Below are positions 7,116 to 13,515 of a DNA stretch of 13,557 nt, in pieces. How positions within the stretch are numbered: the stretch's first letter is position 1; every line of letters begins with the position of its first letter. The notes under the pieces are model-generated. The model was not told where the DNA came from. It was given only the letters and a program-made list of their open reading frames with translations, and searched no databases. Both the position numbers and the translations under genes were made by a program. This stretch comes from an uncultured Collinsella sp. (GTDB taxonomy: Bacteria; Actinomycetota; Coriobacteriia; Coriobacteriales; Coriobacteriaceae), in the NCBI GenBank assembly GCA_902478875.1, contig CABSMZ010000034.1:1-13557 (forward strand), in the 5' to 3' direction.

Positions 7116-7478
7116 TTACTCCTTGGGGAAAACGAGGCCGTCAATGCAAACGTCAACGCGCTCGACCTCGACGCCCACCTGAGCATCGATGGCAGCGACC
7201 ACGGCGGCGCGAACGGCCTCGGCGAGCTTCTTGAACGGATAGCCAAAGAACACCACGACACGCACGGTGAGTGCGAGCTTGTCGCCGACGACCTCGGCCT
7301 CGACCGCCGGCTCGGAAGCCGGGGCCTTGGACGAGAGCATCATGGAGACAAGGTTGGTGGCAAGGTCCTTGACGCCAACGGAGGCGATGCCCTCGACATC
7401 CGACACGGCGCGCGAGACGATGGCGGTCAGAACATCGGGCGAAATGCCGATGCCGTCAATCTTGATTTCCTGGGGCAT
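7116..7478 (-). CDS. Asp23/Gls24 (YqhY-like) family protein
   Basis: A 120-residue protein of the Asp23/Gls24 (DUF322) family. It begins DGIGISPDVLTAIVSRAVSDVEGI, the typical first helix with the conserved VEGI, followed by the beta and amphipathic segments VEAEVVGDKLALTVRVVV and FKKLAEAVRAAV. The molecular role of the family is not settled; in Bacillus subtilis the nusB neighbour yqhY has been linked to fatty-acid synthesis, while Asp23 proteins are envelope-stress associated in staphylococci. The gene sits directly before nusB, as yqhY does. The ATG at 7478 has AGGAGG just upstream, and the gene follows efp by 24 bases. No transmembrane segment is visible. Confidence 0.9.
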   Translation of the reverse strand: MPQEIKIDGIGISPDVLTAIVSRAVSDVEGIASVGVKDLATNLVSMMLSSKAPASEPAVEAEVVGDKLALTVRVVVFFGYPFKKLAEAVRAAVVAAIDAQVGVEVERVDVCIDGLVFPKE

Positions 7479-7502
7479 GAGTCCTCCTAGAAGAGTTGGT
7501 TG

Positions 7503-8066
7503 CTAGACGCGGGAGACGAACTTGCCGTCGCGGGTGTCAACCTTGATGACCTCGCCCTCGTTGAGGTACATGGGGACCTGGATGACAGCGCCGGTGTCAA
7601 TCGTGGCCGGCTTGGTGGAACCCTGGACGGTGTCGCCCTTAAAGCCCGGGTCGGTCTGGACGATGGTGGTCTCGATGAACATCGGCGGGGTCACGCCCAT
7701 GAGCTCATCGTCGGCAAAGAGCAGCTGGCAAATGTCGTTCTCGCGCAGCCACTTGGAGTTCTCGCCCACCATGTCCTCGGGAACGGGAACCTGCTCATAG
7801 GTCTCATTGTCCATGAAGATGTAGTCGGCGCCATCGTTGTAGAGGTACTGGAACTCACGGGTGGTGAGCATAACGCTCTCGAACTTGGTGCCGGCGTTGC
7901 AGGTGTTCTCGACGACGCGGCCGCTCTTGATGTCGCGGGTCTTGTAGCGCACAAACGCGCCGCCCTTGCCCGGCTTGACATGCTGGAACTCGACGATGGT
8001 GTAGACCTTGTCCTTAATGCGGAGACCGAGGCCGTTCTTGAAGTCGGCGGTAGAAATGGTAGGCAT
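7503..8066 (-). CDS. efp: Translation elongation factor P
   Basis: Binds between the ribosomal P and E sites and relieves stalling at polyproline. It has 187 residues, the normal size, with three beta domains: KOW-like (about 1-65), OB (about 68-125) and a second OB (about 130-185). The loop HVKPGKGGAFVR carries Lys34, the position modified in many bacteria; whether it is modified here cannot be seen, and no EpmA/EpmB/EarP gene is nearby. The chosen ATG (8066) is followed by the standard MPTISTADFKNG and preceded by AAGAAAGG; an in-frame upstream extension to 8099 has no homology support. First gene of the efp-to-recN run, with a TATAAT box at 8124-8129. Confidence 0.97.
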   Translation of the reverse strand: MPTISTADFKNGLGLRIKDKVYTIVEFQHVKPGKGGAFVRYKTRDIKSGRVVENTCNAGTKFESVMLTTREFQYLYNDGADYIFMDNETYEQVPVPEDMVGENSKWLRENDICQLLFADDELMGVTPPMFIETTIVQTDPGFKGDTVQGSTKPATIDTGAVIQVPMYLNEGEVIKVDTRDGKFVSRV

Positions 8067-8123
8067 AGCGACCTTTCTTGTTATGGGCAGAACGCACAAG
8101 CGTCCAAATTACATACGACCAAA

Positions 8124-8129
8124 ATTATA
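8124..8129 (-). promoter_or_regulatory. -10 box of the efp operon
   Basis: A perfect TATAAT on the minus strand, 57 bases upstream of the efp ATG, in an AT-rich patch that contrasts with the GC-rich surroundings. The hexamer 17 bases further upstream (GCTGCA, 8152-8147) is a poor -35. The gap to the peptidase gene also holds a terminator, so a new transcript probably starts here. Confidence 0.65.
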
Positions 8130-8159
8130 CACTTGCAGACGGCGCCTGCAGCGAGCGCA

Positions 8160-8203
8160 TAAAAAGAGAACGCGGGGCGCCCGAATCGATCCGGACGCCC
8201 CGC
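8160..8203 (-). terminator. Intrinsic terminator after the M24 peptidase gene
   Basis: GCGGGGCG (8172-8179) pairs with CGCCCCGC (8196-8203), with an extra inner CCG/CGG pairing. On the minus strand the stem is followed after six bases by a run of five or six T's (8165-8160). It lies about 22 bases past the peptidase stop and separates that gene from efp. Confidence 0.75.
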
Positions 8204-8225
8204 CCCAAAAATCTATCGAAATGAG

Positions 8226-9356
8226 CTAGCAATCGATAATGTGCAGGTCATGCGACGTCTTGGTGAAGGGCTCGTAGCCGTTCTCGGTGACCACGCCGTA
8301 GTCCTCCAGGCGCACGCCACCCACACCGGGCAGATACACGCCGGGCTCCATGGTGACAACCGAGCCGACCTCGATGGTATTCTTGCTGCGGTTAAAGTTG
8401 GGCAGCTCGTGGATGTCGATACCGACGCCGTGGCCCAGGCCATGGTTGTAGTAATCGCCATAACCGGCATCGCCGATAATCTTCTTGGAAAGGTTGAAAA
8501 TGTCGTTGCCCTCGACGCCCGGATGGATGGCGGCGACGCACTCCTCGTGCGTACGGCGCACGAGCGCGTACAGGTCGAGCTGCTCCTGGGTAGGCTCGCC
8601 CATCACGACGGTGCGCGTCATGTCGGAACGATAGTCGCAGTAGCCCGCGCCGTAATCCATGAGGACGAAGTCGCCCTTCTCGATCACGCGGTCACTCGGC
8701 ACGGCGTGCGGATTGGCGGTATTGGGGCCGCTTGCCACGATGGAGCCGAAGGCCAAGCTGTCGGCACCGTTGGCGAACATAAAGTTCTCAAGCTCGTTGC
8801 GAACCTGCTTTTCGGTCATACCGGGCTTAATAAAGCCGAGCATATGCTGGAAGGCGGCATCGGTGATCGACTGCGCATGGCGCATGAGCTCGATCTCCTC
8901 GGCGTCCTTGATGGCGCGCATCTTGCGGATGTCGTCATGCATCAGCGGCAACATGCAGGCGACGGAACGATCCTCCAGACCACGCTGAATACCCTGGTAG
9001 AAGTTGATCTGCATGTCGTCCTCGACAGCGCAGACACGGCACTTGTTGGCCGCGATCTTGCCGGCGACCCAACCGGGGATGGTGCTCTCGTCCATGTCGT
9101 AGACCCAGGGGCTGCCGGCGGGCGTGTTCTCCTCAAAGCTGTTGAGGTAGCGCGAGTCGGTATGGAACAGGCACTGGTCAGCCGTAATAAACGCCGCGTG
9201 CGGGAACTCGAAGGTGTAGTCGAAGACGCCCTTCACGCCCGTAAGCCAACGAAGATTGGCCTCGTCGCGTACCACGATAGCGTCGTAGCCGCGCTCGACC
9301 ATCAGGGCACGGACACGTTCAATACGACCGGCAGGACCGGCAGCAAACTCAGACAT
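8226..9356 (-). CDS. M24 family metallopeptidase (Xaa-Pro aminopeptidase/dipeptidase type)
   Basis: Cytosolic pita-bread peptidase that probably releases residues before proline from peptides. It has 376 residues: an N-terminal creatinase-like domain (about 10-140) and the catalytic domain (about 150-370). All five metal ligands are present: Asp234 (LMDYGAG), Asp245 (RSDMTRT), His309 (GLGHGVG), Glu337 (TMEPGVY) and Glu351 (RLEDYG). His217 (NPHAVPS) is the usual active-site histidine. The size fits PepQ/YqhT-type enzymes commonly found before efp. The ATG at 9356 has AAAGGAA upstream. Unlike its neighbours it is flanked by its own terminator (8160-8203) and a structured leader (9380-9451), so it may be a single-gene transcript. 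Aminopeptidase versus dipeptidase activity cannot be separated by eye. Confidence 0.95.
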   Translation of the reverse strand: MSEFAAGPAGRIERVRALMVERGYDAIVVRDEANLRWLTGVKGVFDYTFEFPHAAFITADQCLFHTDSRYLNSFEENTPAGSPWVYDMDESTIPGWVAGKIAANKCRVCAVEDDMQINFYQGIQRGLEDRSVACMLPLMHDDIRKMRAIKDAEEIELMRHAQSITDAAFQHMLGFIKPGMTEKQVRNELENFMFANGADSLAFGSIVASGPNTANPHAVPSDRVIEKGDFVLMDYGAGYCDYRSDMTRTVVMGEPTQEQLDLYALVRRTHEECVAAIHPGVEGNDIFNLSKKIIGDAGYGDYYNHGLGHGVGIDIHELPNFNRSKNTIEVGSVVTMEPGVYLPGVGGVRLEDYGVVTENGYEPFTKTSHDLHIIDC

Positions 9357-9379
9357 GCAGATTCCTTTCTTATTGTCTC

Positions 9380-9451
9380 AAAAAGTGCGGGACGGGTCTC
9401 AACCGAACGTCGGAATCGCATGCGAACCGCAACCGATTGGAAACCCGTCCC
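9380..9451 (-). terminator. Multi-hairpin element with T-run: aroB-like terminator or peptidase-gene attenuator
   Basis: On the minus strand GGGACGGGT (9451-9443) pairs with ACCCGTCCC (9397-9389), a perfect 9-bp stem, followed by GCAC and TTTTT (9384-9380). The 45 bases inside can form small hairpins: CAA-TCGG-TTG, TGCG-GTT-CGCA and CCGA-CGT-TCGG; the palindrome CGCATGCG is at 9417-9424. It ends 23 bases before the peptidase ATG. It can act as a terminator of the upstream operon or, given the -35 box before it, as a transcribed leader. I matched it to no known riboswitch class. Confidence 0.65.
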
Positions 9452-9453
9452 TC

Positions 9454-9482
9454 AACATGATACGAAAGACGATGGATGTCAA
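9454..9482 (-). promoter_or_regulatory. Candidate promoter for the M24 peptidase gene
   Basis: A perfect TTGACA -35 (9482-9477, minus strand) begins six bases past the stop codon of the aroB-like gene. At 17-base spacing the -10 would be CATGTT (9459-9454), which is poor; TATCAT (9462-9457) is better but only 14 bases away. If used, transcription would start at about the first base of the 9-bp stem. Confidence 0.4.
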
Positions 9483-9488
9483 TAAATC

Positions 9489-10598
9489 TTAGAGAAGTTC
9501 TTTGCGAGAAGCCAAGTAGGCGTGAGCATGGCGCTCAAGAACCTCGTCCTCAACGCTCGTTAGACGAATGGCGCCGAGTGCCGCGGGCAGCGGCAACATA
9601 CTGCGGTTCGAGCGGGCGAACTGCTGCTTGCGGAACCCCTCGATAAACGCGGTGGGCTCCAGGTCGAAGGCAAGCTCCTCGATGCCAAAGTCCTCCAGGC
9701 AGTCATCGACCTCAAAAACGTAATCGATATCGAAGTCGCAAGCATCATGTGCTAGGCGCGCCTCAAAGCGCATGCCCTCGGACAACAGCTGGTAGGCAGG
9801 GACCTGCGAAACGGCATCGCCCAAGCAGGCGCGCAGGGTACGCTCCCCCGTCTTGCCAAAGTCGAGCGCATGGCGGGCGCTCGGGTTCGTGGCCATCAGT
9901 ACGTCCTTGCGGGCAGTCTGAGACCACTGAACGGCATTGACGAGCGCGACCTCCTCGCCCGCGAGAATCTCGGGGACGGTCTCAGTAAACTGATTCCAAC
10001 GGGACTTGCTGCTCGAAAGCATGGTGCCAACAAGTACCACATAGCCGAACTTGAGGTCCTCGGGGTCCGCCTCGCGAACAAGGCCGAGGTCACACACGAC
10101 CAGGCCCGGCTCGGGACGGAACGCGATAGCGGGAAGTGCATTCGTCGACGAGGCGACGAGCGGCTTCATGGTCGTCGCGACCGTGAGCATGGCGTCGAAC
10201 GTCGTCGGCAGCAAGGCACACTCGGTGCGACCGCACCACTGATTGGCACACCAGCAAACGACCGAGCAGGTTGCGGCATCGCCAACGGCAACAACGAGAT
10301 CGTCGCAGGTAATGCCATTAGTCGACAGGGCGCCAAAGACGGTATCGGCATCGGCCAGCGTAGCACCGGCAGGCGAAACCTCGAGGACGAGCAGCGACAC
10401 GGCAAAACCAGCGTCGACCAGCGCATGCTCGACGACCTCACCAAAACGCTCGGATGTGGCGTCGTTCCAAACCACCATCGCGCGCTTAGGCTTGCCCACA
10501 GCCGAGGCAAACATGCGCGACAGTTCCTCGAACGCGCCCAATCCGACGCGGACATCGACACTGCGGTTTTGGAAATTGATGAGTTGACGGCGAATCAT
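9489..10598 (-). CDS. aroB: 3-dehydroquinate synthase-like protein lacking the catalytic residues
   Basis: A 369-residue intact frame in the aroB position; homologues convert DAHP to 3-dehydroquinate using NAD and a divalent metal. Family traces remain: NRSVDVRVGLGAFEEL at the start, the PTT turn at 131-133, the VVCDLGLV block, DLKFG, a GKT at 248-250 where GHT is expected, and a final EGM (274-276). By hand alignment to remembered E. coli AroB, the metal ligands are gone: Glu184 falls at Val188, His247 at Lys249 and His264 near Ala268. The GGGVVGD loop, the DGEQYK motif and SVGGKT are also lost. Instead it has cysteines 111, 115, 117, 122 and 127. The ATG at 10598 overlaps the aroK stop as ATGA; an upstream in-frame extension to 10631 inside aroK is unsupported. 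Probably not an active synthase; the symbol marks descent and position only. Confidence 0.75.
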   Translation of the reverse strand: MIRRQLINFQNRSVDVRVGLGAFEELSRMFASAVGKPKRAMVVWNDATSERFGEVVEHALVDAGFAVSLLVLEVSPAGATLADADTVFGALSTNGITCDDLVVAVGDAATCSVVCWCANQWCGRTECALLPTTFDAMLTVATTMKPLVASSTNALPAIAFRPEPGLVVCDLGLVREADPEDLKFGYVVLVGTMLSSSKSRWNQFTETVPEILAGEEVALVNAVQWSQTARKDVLMATNPSARHALDFGKTGERTLRACLGDAVSQVPAYQLLSEGMRFEARLAHDACDFDIDYVFEVDDCLEDFGIEELAFDLEPTAFIEGFRKQQFARSNRSMLPLPAALGAIRLTSVEDEVLERHAHAYLASRKELL

Positions 10599-11128
10599 AG
10601 CAGTCCACGCTCCAAAAGCATCTCGGCACAAAGGTAGGAAACGTCCTCGAAGGACTTGTTGCGAATATCAAGGGTAATATCGGCGGCCTGGCGATACAGC
10701 GGACGGCGATGCTCAAACAGGCGCGCAGCATGCTCGGGCGAGCGGAAATCGGGTCGGGTATCGGAGCGGCGAATCTGACGCAACGAGTCCTCAAAGTCGC
10801 CTTCGAGGTACACACAGGTACCCATCTCGTGCATCAGTTCAATGTTCACCGGTGTCTCGACGATGCCACCCCCGCACGATACCAGCAGGCTGCGCTCACT
10901 CTGAAGCGAACGGAGTGCCGAAGTCTCGAGCTCGCGAAAACGATCCTCGCCCTCGGTCTTAAATATCTCGGTCACCGACTTGCCGCATCGACGCACAACC
11001 AAACGATCGGTATCGATGAATCGACGCTTGAACATAGTGCCCACATTGCGCGCAAGCGTCGACTTGCCCGCGCCCAAAAAGCCGATAAAGAAGATATGGT
11101 CGCAGCCGTGTTTGATGTGCTGAGACAT
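10595..11128 (-). CDS. aroK: Shikimate kinase
   Basis: Cytosolic P-loop kinase that phosphorylates shikimate to shikimate-3-phosphate. It has 177 residues, normal size. Walker A is GFLGAGKST (16-24). Shikimate-site residues are present: Asp39 and Asp41 (IDTD), Arg65 (RFRELE) and the GGG at 86-88 (SCGGGIV). The lid has TRPDF (124-128) where many have RPLL, and HRRPLYRQAAD (140-150) carries the late conserved arginine and tyrosine. Motif by motif it looks functional, in contrast to the aroB-like gene it overlaps by four bases. It follows the YqeG-type gene by eight bases. Confidence 0.93.
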   Translation of the reverse strand: MSQHIKHGCDHIFFIGFLGAGKSTLARNVGTMFKRRFIDTDRLVVRRCGKSVTEIFKTEGEDRFRELETSALRSLQSERSLLVSCGGGIVETPVNIELMHEMGTCVYLEGDFEDSLRQIRRSDTRPDFRSPEHAARLFEHRRPLYRQAADITLDIRNKSFEDVSYLCAEMLLERGLL

Positions 11129-11136
11129 GGCGAAAC

Positions 11137-11634
11137 CTATTCCTCGCAGGGAAGGTCGCGCAGGGCCCGGCGCTCAAAGATACGGAAGATCTGCGTGTAC
11201 CACAGGTCCTGGGTTGCCTGCGGCTTGACCAGAATAGTGTCAACGCCGGCAAAGTTTCCGCTCCACACGTCCGTGTACAGCTGATCGCCGATCAGCACGG
11301 CCTCGTCGGCCGTGGCGCCCAGACGCTTAAGGCCCGCTTTGAGGGCAAATGGCGCCGGCTTCATGGCGTGGCTGATGGCCTCGAGCCCCAACTCACGAGC
11401 CGATGCCATGACCTGGTCGCGATGCCAGTTGTTGGACACCATGCACAGCTTAAAGCCCTTGGCATGGGCGGCCTCGAGCCAAGCGGAAACTGCAGCGGGT
11501 ACCTGCTCGGTATCACGCGGCACCAGGGTGTTGTCGCGATCGAGCAGAATGGCGCGCTTGCCGTCGGCCCACAGGGTATTAAGGTCGATGCGATCGACCG
11601 AGGTAACATATCGTTTGGGGCTAAAAATCCTCAT
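11137..11634 (-). CDS. YqeG family HAD IIIA-type phosphatase
   Basis: A 165-residue HAD-superfamily protein, probably a cytosolic phosphatase of unknown substrate. HAD motif I is LLDRDNTLV (30-38, Asp32 nucleophile and Asp34 acid/base); motif II is VSNN (66-69, Ser67); the Lys of motif III is in MKPAP (Lys92); motif IV is IGDQLYTDV (115-123, Asp117 and Asp122). The start ATG at 11634 has GGA seven to eight bases upstream and lies two bases past the mltG stop; an in-frame TTG at 11646 inside mltG is less likely. YqeG homologues in Firmicutes also sit by shikimate-pathway genes (yqeG-yqeH-aroE in Bacillus), an association repeated here with aroK. Confidence 0.92.
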   Translation of the reverse strand: MRIFSPKRYVTSVDRIDLNTLWADGKRAILLDRDNTLVPRDTEQVPAAVSAWLEAAHAKGFKLCMVSNNWHRDQVMASARELGLEAISHAMKPAPFALKAGLKRLGATADEAVLIGDQLYTDVWSGNFAGVDTILVKPQATQDLWYTQIFRIFERRALRDLPCEE

Positions 11635-11636
11635 GA

Positions 11637-12992
11637 TCAATTCCAAGACTGTTGATGCTCTTCGTAGGTCTTCGAGAAATACTCCTCGTCCTGCGTAATG
11701 TAGAAATACAGGTCGTCGGAGTCGGTCGGCTCAAGGGTGGCCTTGAGCGCCTCGAGCGACGGAGAGCAAATGGGCGTGGGCGGGAGGCCCTCGTGCTTAT
11801 AGGTGTTATAGGGGCTATCACTCTGCAGGTCGTCGGCGGTAACCTCGCCACCGGTGACATACATCATGGTCGCATCGCTATTGAGGTAACGCAGGCCATC
11901 GAGCTTGCCCGCCAGACGGTTATAGAAAACCGATGCCACATGCGCGCGCTGGTCGGCGTTGAGGCCCTCGCGCTCGACGATCGAGGCAAGGTTAACGATG
12001 TCGTAATCGGACATCTCCACGCCATAGCGCTCCTTGATCTTGGCCTCGCAGTTGGCAAAGTCAAGCGACTTATACTCGGCGTTGAACTGGTCAAGCATGG
12101 CGCGAATCACATCATCGGCAGACGGGTCCTTACCCAGCGAATACGTCTTGGGGAATAGGAAGCCCTCGAGCGAATCGTTCGCGGCGTCTTTAAGGAAAGC
12201 GTAATCATTCACATAATTGCTCGCCTTGGCCTGGTTAAGGAAGTCCTCCTTAGAAATGCTGTCGTATGCCTTGGCCACGCGGTCAGCGACCTGGTCAACC
12301 GTCAGACCCTCAGGGATAGTCAGCGCATCGGAGCCCGCATTGGGGCCTTCCATGAGCTGCTGAACGACCTTGGTCGCGTCCATGAACGTGGTGAACGAGT
12401 AGGTGCCAGGCTTAAGCGACATGTCGGCGTTGAGCTTTTTGACCGCCGCGTAATAATCCTTGGGATCATCGACGATATGGTTCTCGGAGAGAATCGAAGC
12501 GATGGTGTCACCCGAGGCACCATCGGGAATCGTGATAGTAACTTGCTGGCCAGCAGCGACTTTCGCATCCTCACCGCCAAAGAAGCCCTTGACGGCCGGC
12601 ACGACAAAGAAAACAATCGCGACAAGCGCAAGCACAGCGACCACGCCACCGATAATCATAGGCACCGGAGAGCTTTTCTTTTGGGCACCACGGCGGGCGT
12701 GCGTGTTATAGCTCGAGCGCGTGGCCGGAGCAACGCCGTGCGAGCCATGAGCATGATGTGCGTGGGAGCGCGATTGCGGGGCCTGCCCCTGCGTGCGCTG
12801 GGCAGGAGCCTGTTGCTTAAAACGAGCGCCGCCAGCGGGCTGCGCGGGACGAGCGGCGGGCTGTTGAGCAGCACGCTGAGTAGGCTGAGCCGAACGCTGC
12901 GTCGGCTGCGCCGGGCGCTGACCAGGCTGAGCAGGACGCGGCGCGGGCTGCCGTGTACGATTCTGCTGGCGCGGATCGGAAGCGCTAGACAT
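11637..12992 (-). CDS. mltG: Endolytic murein transglycosylase MltG
   Basis: Membrane-anchored lytic transglycosylase that cuts nascent peptidoglycan and is thought to set glycan strand length. It has 451 residues. A cytoplasmic N-terminal tail (1-110) is Pro/Gln/Arg/Ala-rich, with a His patch (SHAHHAHGSHG, 76-86) and basic residues before the single membrane span (about 111-133). The extracellular part holds a LysM-like subdomain (about 148-215) and the YceG catalytic domain, with LEGFLFPKTY (275-284), catalytic Glu340 in ASIVEREG and LPPTPICSPS (403-412). The C-terminal FYITQDEEYFSKTYEEHQ fits the family, although a His commonly found there is Tyr. Start ATG 12992: GAGGAGG is six bases upstream, and it overlaps ruvX by eight bases. 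The long tail is the unusual part. Confidence 0.96.
   Translation of the reverse strand: MSSASDPRQQNRTRQPAPRPAQPGQRPAQPTQRSAQPTQRAAQQPAARPAQPAGGARFKQQAPAQRTQGQAPQSRSHAHHAHGSHGVAPATRSSYNTHARRGAQKKSSPVPMIIGGVVAVLALVAIVFFVVPAVKGFFGGEDAKVAAGQQVTITIPDGASGDTIASILSENHIVDDPKDYYAAVKKLNADMSLKPGTYSFTTFMDATKVVQQLMEGPNAGSDALTIPEGLTVDQVADRVAKAYDSISKEDFLNQAKASNYVNDYAFLKDAANDSLEGFLFPKTYSLGKDPSADDVIRAMLDQFNAEYKSLDFANCEAKIKERYGVEMSDYDIVNLASIVEREGLNADQRAHVASVFYNRLAGKLDGLRYLNSDATMMYVTGGEVTADDLQSDSPYNTYKHEGLPPTPICSPSLEALKATLEPTDSDDLYFYITQDEEYFSKTYEEHQQSWN
12834..12950 (-). repeat. Low-complexity repeat coding for the Pro/Gln/Arg tail of MltG
   Basis: Degenerate tandem units of about 18-21 bases encode RPAQP, TQRSAQP and TQRAAQQ variants (residues about 15-53 of MltG). 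The DNA shows repeated GCTGAGxxGGCTG-like units on the plus strand. Such tracts can vary in copy number between strains and can collapse in short-read assembly. Confidence 0.6.
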
Positions 12993-13413
12993 GCTGAACC
13001 TCCTCGTTTTTACGATCGAGCCATGTCTGCAAGAACAGACTGGCGGCGATCATGTCAATCTTGCCCCTCATCTGCTTTTCGTTGAGCCCCTGCTCTCGCA
13101 GGATTCGCTTGGCCTCCTGCGAGGACAGACGCTCGTCCTCAAACTCCAGCGGAAGTTCGAGCTCGTCGGCAATCTTTTGGGCCACGGCGGCGACGCGCTC
13201 GGCCTGGGGGCCGGGCTCACCGGCCATGGTCAGGGGACGTCCGCTTACCAGGATGTCGGGCTCATAGTCCGCAACCAGGTAGCGGAACGTCTTGGCCATA
13301 CCGGTAACCTCGGCAGCCGGGAGCACCTTGACAGGCATCGCCATCTTGCCATCACGGCTCGAGACGGCAATGCCAATCCTGGTCTCCCCTATGTCCAGCG
13401 CGAGCGCGACCAC
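12985..13413 (-). CDS. ruvX: Putative Holliday junction resolvase / pre-16S rRNA nuclease RuvX (YqgF)
   Basis: RNase H-fold nuclease; in E. coli YqgF trims the 5' end of 16S rRNA, and a Holliday-junction role is proposed. It has 142 residues, normal size. The first acidic residue is Asp7 in ALDIGETRIGIAVSS; VSGRPLTMAGEPGPQAE carries the second conserved block, FEDERLSSQEAKRIL the conserved D/E-R segment, and KIDMIAASLFLQTWLD the C-terminal acidic residue. The start is GTG (13413), 17 bases after the alaS stop with AGG upstream; no ATG gives the conserved N-terminus. alaS-ruvX-mltG is a widely conserved order. Confidence 0.95.
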   Translation of the reverse strand: MVALALDIGETRIGIAVSSRDGKMAMPVKVLPAAEVTGMAKTFRYLVADYEPDILVSGRPLTMAGEPGPQAERVAAVAQKIADELELPLEFEDERLSSQEAKRILREQGLNEKQMRGKIDMIAASLFLQTWLDRKNEEVQHV

Positions 13414-13430
13414 AGTGACAGCCTAGGTTC

Positions 13431-13515
13431 TTAGACGCCGAGCGCGGTCTTGGCGGCCGCGAGGGCATCGGCGATACCGGCGGCGTTCTTGCCACCGGCC
13501 TGGGCCATGTTGGGA
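13431..13515 (-). CDS. alaS: Alanyl-tRNA synthetase, C-terminal end only
   Basis: The last 27 residues and stop of AlaRS, the cytosolic enzyme charging tRNA-Ala. The visible peptide starts PNMAQAGGKNAAG and continues to ALAAAKTALGV; the (K/R)PNMAQAGGK block of the C-Ala domain is very characteristic and ends the protein in most bacteria. The 5' part is outside the contig; the break coincides with the Tn5 adapter. Position before ruvX and mltG supports the call. Confidence 0.9.

Noticed and set aside
9380..9451. Known riboswitch or T-box before the peptidase gene
   Set aside because: At about 70 bases it is too short for a T-box and I could not match conserved cores of common riboswitches. 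Kept only as an unclassified structured element.
8241..9485. 414-codon plus-strand open frame opposite the M24 peptidase
   Set aside because: Antisense shadow; all five M24 metal ligands lie in the minus-strand frame.
26..13515. CRISPR array, tRNA/rRNA genes, defence or phage module
   Set aside because: No regularly spaced repeats, tRNA-like cloverleaf, integrase, nuclease-helicase pair or phage gene was found. All substantial frames are accounted for by housekeeping or PTS genes.
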